64,000 nt of DNA from Malania oleifera (GCF_029873635.1 NC_080423.1:100626991-100690990), one strand, 5' to 3'. Positions 23,205 to 35,065 are shown, numbered from the stretch's first letter. Notes: generated by a model not told the origin, from the letters alone. Numbers and translations: made by a program.

Positions 23205-23249
<45 letters not shown>

Positions 23250-23314
23250 TTATAAGTTCTTGAAGCTTCGGAAGCTTCAGGAAACAAATTGAAAATCAAA
23301 CCCACCCTCAGGGC

Positions 23315-23348
<34 letters not shown>
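23100..23348 (+). repeat. 5' end of a family-2 LTR, cut by LTR B
   Basis: It begins TGTAATGACCC, passes through (TAA)n and (TA)n runs, and has the family block GAAGCTTCGGAAGCTTCAGG then ACCCACCCTCAGGGCGTAC and a (CT)n run. The same block recurs at 28160-28350. It is cut at 23349, inside the (CT)n run, by copia LTR B. The remainder of this LTR is not seen in the window. Confidence 0.7.
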
Positions 23349-23352
<4 letters not shown>

Positions 23353-25456
23353 GACCTTATAGGTCACACTCGGTTTTGATAATGACAAATACTTGTTGTA
23401 TTTGATGGATGTTTGAGGATATGTGCAGGTATACAGTTGGTTGATCAAAATGATGGCACAAGAAGTAAAAGTTGGAGGCCTTGAAGATCCTATTTATGTT
23501 GTACTTAAATTCATTATTCATTATGCGTTTGTAATAGTAAATAGGATCTGGGTTGTAATAATTATATGCATCACCTGCATGGTATGATAGGTAAGTTCAA
23601 ACAAAAAATACATAGAATGACCCTAGGACACTCATACATGCACATATATATATATATGGTTAAATGAAAAAGGTGATTATGTAATTAAATAGAACCGAAA
23701 TGCACTTAAGTTGCATGTTCGGTTGATCGTATCGCACAAGTACAATATCTCTCGGTTGACCAAACCGGAGCCCAAGTCAACAGTTTGACCATTGCCCGGT
23801 CGATTGAGCCATGCCAGTTCATTTCCTCTCGATCGACCGAACTCCCACCAAAGTCAACATTTGACCATACGGTCGACCGAGCCTAATTTTTAATCAGACT
23901 ACCTGGTCGACCGTACCCACACATGGGAGAATCCAACGCTACGATCGACCGAACTGCCTAGTTCAAAACCTCACGATCGACCGAACCACGTGGAAAAGAA
24001 AAATAGCCTTTAGGACACTATGTCCGGTCGACTGAATTTTTAGTTCAAATATTACCCAGTCGACCGAACTTTTCACAACTTGGTCAACTGAACTTGCCTT
24101 TGGTCGACCGGTGCTCTCGGGTTGCCCCAATATTTTTACCGTGGTTAAAATAATAAAACGGGGTTATTTTGATTAAAATGTATTAAAACATTTATATTAA
24201 TTCCCTATGTGTCCTGCATGACTATAATCAAGGGGAAGTCTATGTATACCCCCTCATTTGGAATAATTAGCACAAGATTAGCAAACTTGATTAGTGAATT
24301 TTCTCTCAATTCCAAAATATCCATTCCTCACTTCTAAGCTTCCTACGCTCATACTTACCTTGTTATATTACCAAAAATTCGTTTGTAAGTGTGAATTGAG
24401 TGTTCTTGTCTTATAGGTTTCCTCTCTCAAATTTGTGATTGATTGATATTATCTTATTTGAGAGCAAGACCTCAAGTTTTCTTAGGAGACTTTATTAATA
24501 GGTCTTTCCTAAGAAGACTTCACTTGAACTTTTGAGTATTGCACTATCATTGCAATATCTTGAGAAGTTCTCTTTCGATTTTGGTTGCTAAAATATTTTC
24601 AAATCATTTTCAAATATCTCGTGTGTTTTATTTTGAGAAAAATTCTTGAAGAGATATTTGTTTATGTTCTAAAGATCTTTGTTGCAATATTCATTGAGTA
24701 ATATTATTTTTGAACACAGAGATCAAATCCTTTTGCAAACAAAATCTATACATCTCATAAGACTTATATATTGAGAAAAATCATTTGTTGAGATATCTGA
24801 AGTGCAGCAAGTATCTTTGTTTAAGCATTGTGATTGAATATATTGTGTGATACAAAGATTATATTATTTGCACTCTCACACACTAATTGCAACGCTTGCA
24901 TAAATATTTGAGAGTAGACATCTTAGACCACATTAAGCTTACTTCATTATATCATTTGTTGGCGTATGTGATTGTTTATATTGAGTATATATCTGCTTTA
25001 CATGAAAACATAATCACTGTACCATTTTATTGAGAGAATACTGTTGTATTTTCAGGCGTAGCCTGAGGGGGCGGTAATCCAGTCTGGTAAGAATTGGTTG
25101 TAAAGGTTGAGGTCAGCCCTGTACTAATTGACCTGGTATGTTTAGGTACCGCTCCACCCATTTAAGTGAGTATTATAGTGGTAATCCTTGTGCATGTTAG
25201 CCAAGGCGGGGATGTAGGCAATTTGTCGAACCTTGATAACACTTCTACATGTCACTCCTCTTTACTGCTTTCTAGTGCATGTGTAGTTAATTAAATAGCA
25301 TTATTTAATTTCTAGTACATATTATAATTGATTTTCTTTAATTGCACTAGATTGACCTTAGGGTTGTGAATATACTGCTATTAGGATACTGACCTAGAGC
25401 ATTAAATTTTAAAAAAACCAATTCACCTCCCTCTTGGGATCATGGTAAAATTAACA
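23349..25456 (+). repeat. Sirevirus-like copia LTR B (5' LTR)
   Basis: The 2.1-kb LTR starts TGTTGACC and ends TTAACA, followed by a PBS (25459-25470) and a gag. It holds the iteron array (23718-24113), a TATA-like TATGTATA (24241-24248) and the block GGCGGGGATGTAGGC then GAACCTTGATAA (about 25205-25240). It is closely similar to LTR C along its full length. No coding capacity. Confidence 0.85.
23718..24113 (+). promoter_or_regulatory. GGTCGACCGA iteron array of LTR B
   Basis: About twelve copies of a motif close to CGGTCGACCGAAC lie within 396 bp, centred on GTCGAC or GATCGA/GTCAAC variants. Good copies are near 23865, 23910, 23940, 23980 and 24058. Spacing is irregular and the sequence between copies is unique. 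The array ends about 127 bp upstream of the TATA-like box. It lies between the start of the LTR and the promoter, i.e. in U3. Confidence 0.75.
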
Positions 25457-25458
25457 AT

Positions 25459-25470
25459 TGGTATCAGAAC
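25459..25470 (+). other. PBS after LTR B
   Basis: TGGTATCAGAAC follows the LTR end after two bases and matches the initiator tRNA-Met PBS except at the next-to-last position. It precedes the gag start at 25512 by about 40 bp. Confidence 0.8.
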
Positions 25471-25511
25471 CACGTAGCATAGACTAATAGTTTTTTTGCA
25501 AAAAATCTCAT

Positions 25512-26266
25512 ATGGCTCCTAACTCCGTGACCCCTTTCCCTGAGGGACCATCTTCTACACAACCTCCAGTTTTCAGTGGTGTTAATTACACCTTCTGGAA
25601 ACAGAGGATGCGTATCTACCTTCAAAATACCGATTGGAAGGTGTGGAGGATTGTATCTAAGGGAAATTATGTTTCTATGAAAACAAAGGGTACAACTAGA
25701 GTTACTAAAATTGAGGAAGGATATGATAATGATGATATGAAAGTTGTTAGTTTGAATGCCATTGCTATGAACATTCTGTATTGTAGTGTTGATGTGAGTG
25801 AGTTTAATAGAATAATGACATATTCTACTGCAAAAGAAATCTGGGATAAGTTAGAGGTCACATATGAGGGTACTACAAATGTGAAAGATAGTAGGATAGA
25901 TATGTTGACTAGTGAATATGAGGCCTTTAGGATGAATGTAAGTGAGTCCATTCAGAGCATGTATACTAGATTCACACACATTATAAACTCACTGCATGCA
26001 TTAGGTAAGACCTATATCCCACTTATGAGATGATTAGGAAAATTTTTAGAGGCTTACCTCCTATTTGAGAAGCTAAGGCTATGGCCATTTTTGAGGGTAG
26101 AGACCTTAAGGCCATGACTCTAGATGAATTGATTGGTTCCCCGATCACCTATGAATTAGCTATAAATGAGAGAGTCAATGAACAGAATAGGGCAAAGAAA
26201 GTGACTGCATTCCACTAACACATCTAGTGAATGCAGCGAACCTGACACTGATAATGATATGACTAT
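25512..26266 (+). pseudogene. Sirevirus-like copia gag, interrupted
   Basis: The start ATG at 25512 gives MAPNSVTPFPEGPSS, then FSGVNYTFWKQRMRIYLQ, which is the N-terminus typical of Sirevirus/Maximus gag proteins. The frame is open to 26033 (173 codons). A one-base indel near 26028 shifts it, and similarity continues in another frame (MIRKIFRGLPP, then TLDELIGSP near 26120-26140) to 26266, where a reversed LTR begins. Zinc knuckle, pol and 3' LTR are not found. LTR B plus this gag are the left part of one element. Confidence 0.85.
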
Positions 26267-28155
26267 TGTAACGCCTCGAACCCTTAAACCCGGGTCCGGC
26301 GCGTTAAACCTGATAAAATCTCTTATAAATCATATTCCATAATTAACATAACATACGCAGCGGAAAACATGATCATAATCTTCATATAACATAATACCAG
26401 AGTTTACTAATTCTAACTATAATCTATAATAAATCATCCAACACTTGCATTTCCATAATTACATATATCTCCAAAATAATTCAGTATTTTCATAATCATT
26501 CCTTACTCAATAGTCTTAAAACATAAAGGCATAAAACATAAATTTTGTACATCCCAAAATTAATATAGAAATATACCCTTTACTTTTTATATTCCCCAAG
26601 AATGCTATAAAAACCTCGAGCTCTCAAAGCTCGATCTCGAGGAAATCCTGAAAAAAAAAAAATACATTCATATTCGGGTGAGACACATCTCAGTAAGGGA
26701 ATAAACCATATATTAAAACAGTGTCTGACCAACATGAGTTTATTTATAATATAAGATTTAACATTTGAAAATCCTTAACATAATTTCTGAAATCATTTCC
26801 TGATCCTAATCAAACACATGCAAATGTTTAACCCACGAGATTACCCGAGGATAGGGGTGATTACCCACCCATACAAGTAGCACCCCTTTGCTCTGATACA
26901 TTTAGCAACCCGAAGGTCACAATTTAAGCATACCAGGGCACTCACCTTACTCAGTAAGCCCTCAAGTGATAAATTGATCTCATACTCACACAGTTCATAC
27001 AAAAGTTTATCGGCAAAGGCCCTAAGGATAGGGAAATCTACCCGCCCATACAAATAGGTTCCCTCTGCCCTAGTACGTTATGCGGCTACTACCACATCTG
27101 TAGCTACTAGTGCACTCGCCTTACTCAACAAGCCCTCAGGCGAAAGGTACGCCTCGCCCAATCATAACATGTTTTACGTACATACATACTTCTAATATCA
27201 TAATACATCATTCTTTTCTGTCATTATACATTCATGTACATTCATTCCTGTTCATAACTTAACTTTGCATTTTGTTTCACTTTAAGTGACTCTTTCCCAT
27301 TTACATCATTTACCTTTGTCATTTCATTTCATTGTCATTTCATCGTCATTTCATTGCATAACATTTCATTTCATTTCATTACTTCATACTACAGGTGGTC
27401 TTTAGCCATCATCAGTTAGTCTACGTAGAAACGTGCTAGATCTGCTAACACAGCTTCTTTTAGCTGTCATCAGTTAGTCTACACAGAAGTGTGCTAGATC
27501 TGCTAACATGGCTGTCTTTCAACTATCTTACATTTACATGGTTGCATTTAACATACACATGCAACATTGTCCATATCATATTTTATTTTCATTACTTTAC
27601 TTACTTAGCCTGCATCTCATACATTTAACATATATTCGCACATAATCTCATGCCACACAATTTAGCAATAAAATTCATACCCTGCCTGTAAAATAAGCCA
27701 ACCAACATTTATATTTATATACTGAAAATACCTTTCATTTCTTACTTAATTATCCTTAAAATATTTCTCACTTTCATCAGTTCATTTTCGTATATACATG
27801 TCTAATAAACAACCCTAAACTCGAAGGAAATATAATTTAAACAGTTGACATTTTACCCATACCGAAACATATACCGATATCTATAAACAACAGGACTATT
27901 TATTTTCCATTAAATTTCAATAAAATTCTGATTAATAATATATGTTTTTTCCCTTACTTGGTTTCTTGAACTACGCAACAGGAATTCCGAAAATACCTAC
28001 TGCACTCCCCCGGACCCGTGCATAAATTCCTAATTCTAATACAAGTATTCATGATAATGGCGCCTAGTTGGCGATAAACTGTAGAAGTTATAAACCAAAA
28101 GAGGGCAGTGGTATACAAAAGGGGGTGGGGAAAGGGCTTTAATTTTCAAATGGCA
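26267..28155 (-). repeat. Reversed LTR related to family 2
   Basis: On the minus strand the segment ends GGGTTCGAGGCGTTACA at 26267, a typical Tekay-type LTR end. It carries two diverged copies (about 26820-26980 and 27000-27170) of the module CTTACTGAGTAAGGTGAGTG...CAGAGGGAA that is single in the solo LTR at 12231-15065. A 68-bp imperfect tandem pair lies at about 27400-27515. It interrupts the gag of the LTR B element. The other end is approximate, and no matching ACTAT target duplication was found there. Confidence 0.6.
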
Positions 28156-28215
28156 TGTTGCCGAAAATTTTAATTAATAATAATTATTAATTAATATAAT
28201 ATAATATAATAATAT

Positions 28216-28246
<31 letters not shown>

Positions 28247-28318
28247 GAGGTTATAAGTTCTTGAAGCTTCAGAAGCTTCAGGAAACAAATTGAAAATCAA
28301 ACCCACCCTCAAGTCGTA

Positions 28319-28355
<37 letters not shown>

Positions 28356-28408
28356 TCATCTCTAGACTAACTTCCCTCTCTATACTTCGCTACTCCCTTC
28401 TCGTCACT

Positions 28409-30524
28409 TGTTAGACCTAAAGACTGGTCACACCCGATTTTGATAATGACAAATACTTGTTGTATTTAATGGATATTTGAGGATATGTGCAGGTATACAG
28501 TTGGCAGATCAAAATGATGGAACAAGAAGTAAAAGTTGGAGGCCCTAAAAATCCTATTTATGTTGTACTTAAATTCATTATTCATTATGAGTTTGTAATA
28601 GTAAATAGGATCTAGGTTATAATAATTATATGCATCACCTGCATGGTATGATAGGTCAACTCAAACGAAAAATACCTAGAATAACCTTAGAACTCTCATA
28701 CATGCACACAACTACACACACATATATATGGTTAAATGGAAAGGGTGATTACGTAATTAAATAGAACCGAAATGCACTTAAGTTGCATGTCCGGTCGACC
28801 GTACTGCACAAGTACAATATCTCTCAGTCGACCGAACCGGTGCCCTGGTCAACAATTTGACCACTGTCCGGTCAACCGAGCCATGCCAGTTCATTCCCTC
28901 CCGGTCGAGCGAACTCCCCAAAATCAACATTTGACCATACGGTCGACCGAGCCCAATTCTTAAGCCAACTACCTGGTCGACCATACCCACACGTGGGAGA
29001 ATCCAACGCTACAGTCGATCGAACTACCTAGTTCAAAACCTCATGGTCGATCGAACCACGTGGAAAAGAAAGATTGCCTTTGAGACACTATGTTTGGTTG
29101 ACTAAACTTTTAGTTCAAATCTTACTTGGTCGACCGAACTTTTCACAACTCGGTCAACCGAACCCGCCTTTGGTCAACCGGTGCTCTCGAGTTGCCCCAA
29201 TATATTTACCATGGTTAAAATAATAAAACGGGACTATTTTGGTTAAAATGTATTAAAACATTTATATTAATTCCCTATGTGTCTTGGACGACTATAATTA
29301 AGGGGAAGTCTATATATACCCCCTCATTTGGAATAATTAGCACAAGATTGAAAAAATTGATTAGTGAATTTTCTCTCAAATCCAAAATCTCTATTACTCA
29401 CTTCTAAGCTTCCTACACACATACTTACCTTGCCATATTGCCAAAAATTTTGTTTGTAAGTGTAAATTGAGTGTTCTTATCTTATAGGTTTGCTCTCTCA
29501 AATTTGTGATTGATTGATATTATCTTGTTTGAGAGCAAGACCTCAGGTTTTCTTAGGAGACTTTATTAATAGGTCTTTCTTAAGAAGATTTCACTTGAGC
29601 TTCTGAGTATTGCACTATCATTGCAATATCTTGAGAAGTTCTCTTTTGATTTTGGTTGCTAAAATATTTTCAAATCATTTCAAATATCTCATGTGTTTTA
29701 TTTTGAGAAAAATTCTTGAAGAGATATTTGTTTATGTTCTAAAGATCTTTGTTGCAATATTCATTGAGTAATTTTATTTTTGAACACAGAGATCAAATCC
29801 TTTTGCAAACAAAATCTATACATCTCATGAGGCTTATATATTGAGAAAAATCATTTGTTGAGATATCTGAAGTGTAGCAAGTATCTTTGTTTGAGCATTG
29901 TGATTGAATATATTGTGTGATACAAAGATCATATTATTTGCACTCTCACGCACTAATTGCAACGCTTGCATAAATATTTGAGAGTAGATATCTTAGACCA
30001 CATTAAGCTTACTTATTTTTATCATTTGGTGGTGTATGTGATTGTTTATATTGGATATATATCTGCTTTACATGAAAACATAATCACTGTACCATTTTAC
30101 TGAGAGAATGCTATTGTATTTCCAAGCGTGGCCTGAGGGGGCGGTAATCTAGACCGATAAGGATTGGTTGTAAAGGTTGAGGTCAGCCCTATGCTAATTG
30201 ACTTGGTATGTTTAGGTTCCGCTCCAACCTTCTAAGTGAGCATTATAGTGGTAATCCTTGTACTTGTTAGCTAAGGTGGGGACGTAGACAATTTTTCGAA
30301 CCTCAATAACACTTCTGCGTGTCACTCCTCTTTACTGCTTTCTGGTGCATGCGTAGTTAATTAAACTGCGTTATTTAATTTCTGGTACATATTATAATTG
30401 ATTTACTTTACTTGCACTAAATTGACCTTAGGGTTGTGAATATACTGCTGTTAGGATACTGACCTAGAGTATTTAAATTTTAAAAATACCAATTCACCCC
30501 CCCTCTTGGGATCATGATAAAACT

Positions 30525-30528
<4 letters not shown>
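28409..30528 (+). repeat. Sirevirus-like copia LTR C
   Basis: It starts TGTTAGACC and is closely similar to LTR B throughout: iterons 28789-29183, TATA-like TATATATA at 29311-29318, and the GTGGGGACGTAGAC block near 30275. Its end is altered to ACTAATT where LTR B has TTAACA, and a long (CT)n run follows at once. There is no PBS, so it is a solo or 3' LTR. Confidence 0.82.
28789..29183 (+). promoter_or_regulatory. GGTCGACCGA iteron array of LTR C
   Basis: Twelve copies correspond one to one with those of LTR B. Individual copies have changed independently, mostly C-to-T or G-to-A (for example GGTCAACCG at 29170), while spacing is kept. The TATA-like box follows about 128 bp later. Confidence 0.75.

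Positions 30529-30590
<62 letters not shown>
30529..30590. repeat. (CT)n microsatellite
   Basis: About 30 CT units lie at the junction between LTR C and the continuing family-2 LTR. A matching (CT)n stretch lies on the other side of LTR C at about 28323-28353. Confidence 0.9.
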
Positions 30591-30593
<3 letters not shown>

Positions 30594-30887
30594 TTTCTCA
30601 TCCATTTCTCGGCGAAATTGAAGAACAGACATCATTCTTGGGTCCCAACTCCACTTTTCAAAGATTTAACCGGAGAAATTTCGTCTTTTACATACTGTAA
30701 GAACCACTCTAGAGTTAGGGTAAGTGGACTAGATTATGTCAGAATTTATTTTAAAATATGTCAAATTTAAATTGAGTACGAAAATTTAATTATTTCCATT
30801 TTTATATTTTATTTTTAAAATATTTTTATTTTAAATTAATTATGTGAATTTAATTATGTTTATATGCCTAACAACAATAACAACAAA

Positions 30888-31396
30888 ACCAAGCTTTAGT
30901 CCTACCAAGTGGGGTCGGCTATATGAATCATTTTCCGCCAATTTACGCGATCATTGATCATTTCTTTTCATAGATTCAAGGACATTAAATCCTTACTCAC
31001 TATCTCCTCCCAAGTTATTTTAGGTCTACCCCTACGCCTTCTACTGCCCCCCACAGTAACTAAGTCACTCTTCCTTACAAGTGTACTAAAAGGCCTACGT
31101 TGCAAGTGTCCATACCATTTGAGTCGTCCCTCCCTTAACTTATCTTCTATAGGAGTTACACCTAACTTATCACGAATATGTTCATTCCTTAATTTATCTT
31201 TCAATGCTATACCACTCATCCATCTAAGCATCCTCATCTCGACAATTTTTACTTTTTGGATATTATGCTTCTTTGTTGCCCAACATTCCGATTCATATAA
31301 CATAGCTGGTTTTATAGTTGTCATATTAAACTTTCCTTTCAATTTTAAGGGTATTCTACGATCAAATAGCACACTTGAAACACTTCTCCATTTAAA
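30888..31396 (-). pseudogene. RTE-type LINE 3' end
   Basis: A 134-codon open frame (30968-31372) encodes the C-terminal region of the plant RTE-like LINE protein, with AMLYESECWATKK, MRMLRWMSG, EGRLKWYGHLQRRP and GRPKITWEE. The 3' end carries the hallmark terminus: on the plus strand an (AAC)n run, then CCAAGTGGGGTCGGCTATAT. The copy is 5'-truncated to about 0.5 kb and has no stop in this part, so it is younger than the copy at 15085. It lies inside a family-2 LTR. Confidence 0.85.
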
Positions 31397-32120
31397 TTAA
31401 GTTTGTTACATTAATTGTATTGGTTTTATTCCAATACATAACTGAGTCAAATTAAATTACACGAATTTGGTTTTATTTAAATACATACCTAGGTTCAATT
31501 ACATTGTGGGAATTTGATCATATTTTGGTTTTTAAATGAGTTGGGGATTAAATTTCAATATGAGGAGTTGTTCATACCCGCGTTTTTATTTAAATTTACT
31601 AAGTATATATTTATGAGAAATTTTCAGGTAATTTATGAAATTATAATTATTATATAAATCGTGTGGCATGAGTTTAATTTATTTTAATGCATAATTAAGC
31701 ATATTTGGAATTTTGCGGTGTTATATTTGTTACGTGTTTGATTAGGAATAATGATGAGATTTATCACAAATTTTACGTTGGGAAAATGATGATAGTATAT
31801 ACTGTGTTATTGTATAAATTGCAATTATATGTTTTAAGAACCTTGATGGGCCGGATGTGGTCTGAGTAGGGGAGTACACACCTGTTTCTGAACTAGGATG
31901 CGAGGCAAATCACACTTATAGACATAATGTTTTGAGTTAACCTTGGTCAACCAACCAAGTCCACTCTTCGGATCGCACAACCTGATTATGAGAATTAAAC
32001 ATGACATGTATCGGCCAAAAATGAGTCTTTTATACATATTTGAGTATTCATGTAATTATGACCTTTAATAGGCATAAATGATTATTTTGGGAGAAAGTAC
32101 GGATGTTTATGTATATATGT

Positions 32121-32520
32121 GATTAACAGATTACAAATGGAGTTTTATTAAAATAAAATTGTGATTAAATTATTTTTACACTGAAACTCATTCTAGTCAC
32201 ACACTGATGATAATCTAGTCCTTACTTATTGAGAGGCGTCTCACTCTGTTATTATCTTACATTTAAGATACCTTAAGGAGCATAATCGAAATCAGAGTAG
32301 CGTAATGGAAGCGTGAGTGAGATTAACAGATTACAAATGGAGTTTTATTAAAATAAAATTGTGATTAAATTATTTTTACACTGAAACTCATTCTAGTCAC
32401 ACACTGATGATAATCTAGTCCTTACTTATTGAGAGGCGTCTCACTCTGTTATTATCTTACATTTAAGATACCTTAAGGAGCATAATCGAAATCAGAGTAG
32501 CGTAATGGAAGCGTGAGTGA
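32121..32520 (+). repeat. Exact 200-bp tandem duplication
   Basis: Positions 32121-32320 and 32321-32520 are identical by eye across all 200 bases, beginning GATTAACAGATTAC and ending GCGTGAGTGA. The unit lies near the 3' end of the split family-2 LTR. Confidence 0.9.
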
Positions 32521-32686
32521 GATTAAAAAGAGCGGTTTAGATTAAATATTAAAATTTTATTTTTGTATATTTTAGAATTTTTAAGGATGAATTAAATTTG
32601 ATATTGGAGTAATAAATATTTTTAGTACTCTGCTATAAATGAATTTGAGATCTTTCGCTATTTAAAATTCGGGCACTACATCACTT

Positions 32687-34174
32687 GTGTGGGTTCATCA
32701 AATGTTATCTCACCATCTTGCAATTGGAAAATTACAAATCATTGGAAAAGTAATTTTGGCTTTTAACTAGCAGCAAAAAAGAAAAAAAGAAAAGATTTTG
32801 GCTTTTCACAAAGGCTACAGGTAATGGTCAATAGATTTTTTCTTTTTTATTTTTTTATAAAAAAAGTGCATCTCATTTGGAAAAATAAATTTAAATTTCA
32901 CTGTTAAAAATTTAAGATTTTATGTTTTCTATTTTTTTAGTTTCCGAAACAATTATAAAAATTTTAACTTATTTCTTAGTTTTTCAAAAGTCGTCTAATA
33001 AAGGTAGAAAATAAAGAGTTTGTTTAATTATGTAGATATTTTTTTATTTTGTATTTCTAAATTTCAAAATAATTACAAAAATGGGAACTTATTTTTTGAT
33101 TTTTCAAAAATTATATAAAGTAATATTTTGAATCAAGAAAAATTTGAATTTTAAATTTAGATTTATGAGAATTTTGAAAAATTTCTATATATATTCCTCC
33201 CAAATTAGAGTCTGAGATCTAAATTCCATACTTGCGTACCCAAAATAAAAATTCAACATTTTAAAAATAAATAGTAAAATAATTTTAAATTTTTTATATA
33301 AAATTTAAAAATTTAAAAATAAGGTGACATTTTTGTAATTATTAAAAAAAAAATTAGAAATGTAAAATAAAACTATTTCTATAAGAAAATAGTGTCAAAA
33401 CTATTTAGTATTTCATCTATTTCATATAAATGTTGTAAAATGAAAAGTAAGTTAATTTTTTTTATAATTTATAAAAAAATTTAATAAAAATTAAAATTTA
33501 TTTTTCATGATTAAACGGGTGCTTATTAAATTTTATGAATATTACAAAATAAGAATTTTCTGTAGGAGAACCAATGCTTTTTGAAAAGGTCGACAATAAA
33601 GTTTAATTTTTTTTTTTTTAAAAAGTAAAAAGTAATGTATCTCTTAGTGGAAATATATATATATACGTAAAGCAAAAACTATGCATTCTACAAAATATAT
33701 ATAACGTGAAAGTATCTGATTTTAATGATTACGAGAGCTAAGAACTAACCAATCAATCGTCATTTTAATAATTATGATATGTTTTAAGAAAGATTCAAAT
33801 TAATTACGCCTCTAACATGAAAGTATTTGATTCTAATAATTATAATGTCTCTCAATACAGTAAGTTTGAATGCAACACAAAAAAAATGTTTCTTTAAGGA
33901 CTGATTTAATCATCACTCACCAAGAACCATTTTGTCTTTTCCATTCCTCAATAGAACAACAATTTTCCCAGTTCAAATCAATAGAAATATTTGTAATCTG
34001 GCTTTGAATTCTCACAAGAACTTATTTATCTTTTGGAAATTTGTGGAGGGATGGAATTCAACCAACACCCATGGAAACACAACCAATCTGATCTTATATA
34101 TCAAATCACGCCATGAATCATCTTATTTACAAAAACTTATTTCAAGAATACAATTTGAGTTTGATTGATCTGAT
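32687..34174. other. AT-rich intergenic DNA
   Basis: No gene is seen. It contains homopolymer-rich stretches and a pair of diverged 30-bp direct repeats (near 33703 and 33813, A(A/C)(G/A)TGAAAGTAT(C/T)TGATT). The part next to 34175 is expected to hold the 3' UTR of the minus-strand gene that ends there. Confidence 0.6.
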
Positions 34175-35065
34175 TCACCATTTCTGCTGCAACCAGAGCT
34201 GTTTGAACTGAGATTCTGCACTCTCAAGGAAGCGATCTACTCTGACCAAGCAGAAATGGGTGCAGAACCCGAACACAGACCTCACTCTGCAGGTTTTGAG
34301 GATGTAGCAGGCAGAGCATTCGAGCCCTCTTGCTTGGATCAGTATTCCCCACAGCTTTGTTGTCGGTGAAATGCCGCCATTGATGTCGGCGTGGTTGGTC
34401 TTCCCCTTGTGATGATCTTTGCTTTTCAGTTCTTCCACCAAAAGGATGCCGTTAGGGGCCCGGCAGCTTCCGCCTTCCCATCTTTCTCTAATGACGGGCC
34501 AGTTCTCTGCTGCCGCCTTCTCCCTCACCAATCTCACTCCGTTATGCGAATCGGATCCTTTTTCTGTACCGTCGGAGTAAATGTGAACCAGAAAAGGTGC
34601 ATCCCCGATGTTCTTCACAATCTACAGCGCACAAAATCGCCCCGAATAAGGAACAATTAAAATTTTTTTTTTTTAAATATGTGTATATTTTTATGCCAAT
34701 CTTGTTCTTTGGGAAAGGGGTCGGAAATCGAGATATACCTCCGTAACGGAATTTCTCAACCATTGGTCAAGATCTGCGCAAGCGGCGTCTCCTCCATCAA
34801 TGGTACTCGTTTTGATTGGATTAAAATTGTACATCTTTTCTATTTGATCAAGTGATCCGGCAAGATTTGTACGGCTCGAAATCGAACGGTGAGCGCGCGC
34901 AATCTTCTGTTTCCGCGGCTTGAAATTGCCGAAGAACTTCTTGGATTGCTCGGGAAAAGAGGACCGCAATCGACGCATCGATAGAATGCTTTGCCGCGGC
35001 TCTTCGGCAGCCGGGAAAGAGGCAAGTGCCTTTCCGCCGTAACCGGAGACCAGCGACGACGCCAT
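34175..35065 (-). CDS. Plant-specific, probably plastid-targeted protein (two exons)
   Basis: The CDS joins exon 1 (34739-35065, ATG at 35065) to exon 2 (34175-34621, stop TGA at 34175-34177). The 117-bp intron is bounded by GT and AG, and the joined frame gives 257 residues. Residues 1-70 are rich in Ser, Arg and Lys with few acidic residues, like a chloroplast transit peptide. A conserved-looking domain follows: LDQWLRNSVTE across the splice site into IVKNIGDAPFLVHIY, then WPVIRERWEGG and NGILLVEEL. The C-terminus has four cysteines in GLECSACYILKTCRV and FCTHFCLVRV. It resembles an uncharacterised plant family (possibly DUF7804); function unknown. GC content and codon use are gene-like, unlike the surrounding AT-rich DNA. 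I chose this ATG over the upstream one at 35344 because the extra residues look like GC-rich 5' UTR. Confidence 0.85.

Larger units (their letters stand above)
28156..32686 (+). repeat. Family-2 LTR split by two nested insertions
   Basis: Three pieces appear to form one LTR: 28156-28408, 30529-30887 and 31397-32686. The first has the (TA)n and GAAGCTTCAGAAGCTTC block. The middle begins with (CT)n. The last has the GGTCAACCAACCAAG and GATCGCACAACC block shared with 12231-15065, and ends GGGCACTACA at about 32686. Copia LTR C sits in the first gap and an RTE LINE in the second. The extreme 5' end (TGTAATAACCC) is missing next to the reversed LTR. Joining the pieces is an inference from order and orientation. 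Confidence 0.6.

Noticed and set aside
23718-24113. Regularly repeated motif with unique spacers, resembling a CRISPR array
   Set aside because: The host is a plant, the repeats are short imperfect palindromes at irregular spacing, there are no cas genes, and the array lies in the U3 of an LTR that recurs at 28789.
23100-30528. A segmental duplication explaining the similarity of 23100-25456 and 28156-30528
   Set aside because: The copia LTRs join their host LTRs at different points (LTR B in the CT run, LTR C 60 bp later), which fits two insertions better than one duplicated block. Not fully excluded.
30954-31400. 148-codon plus-strand open frame
   Set aside because: It is antisense to the RTE LINE protein, which shows clear family motifs on the minus strand.
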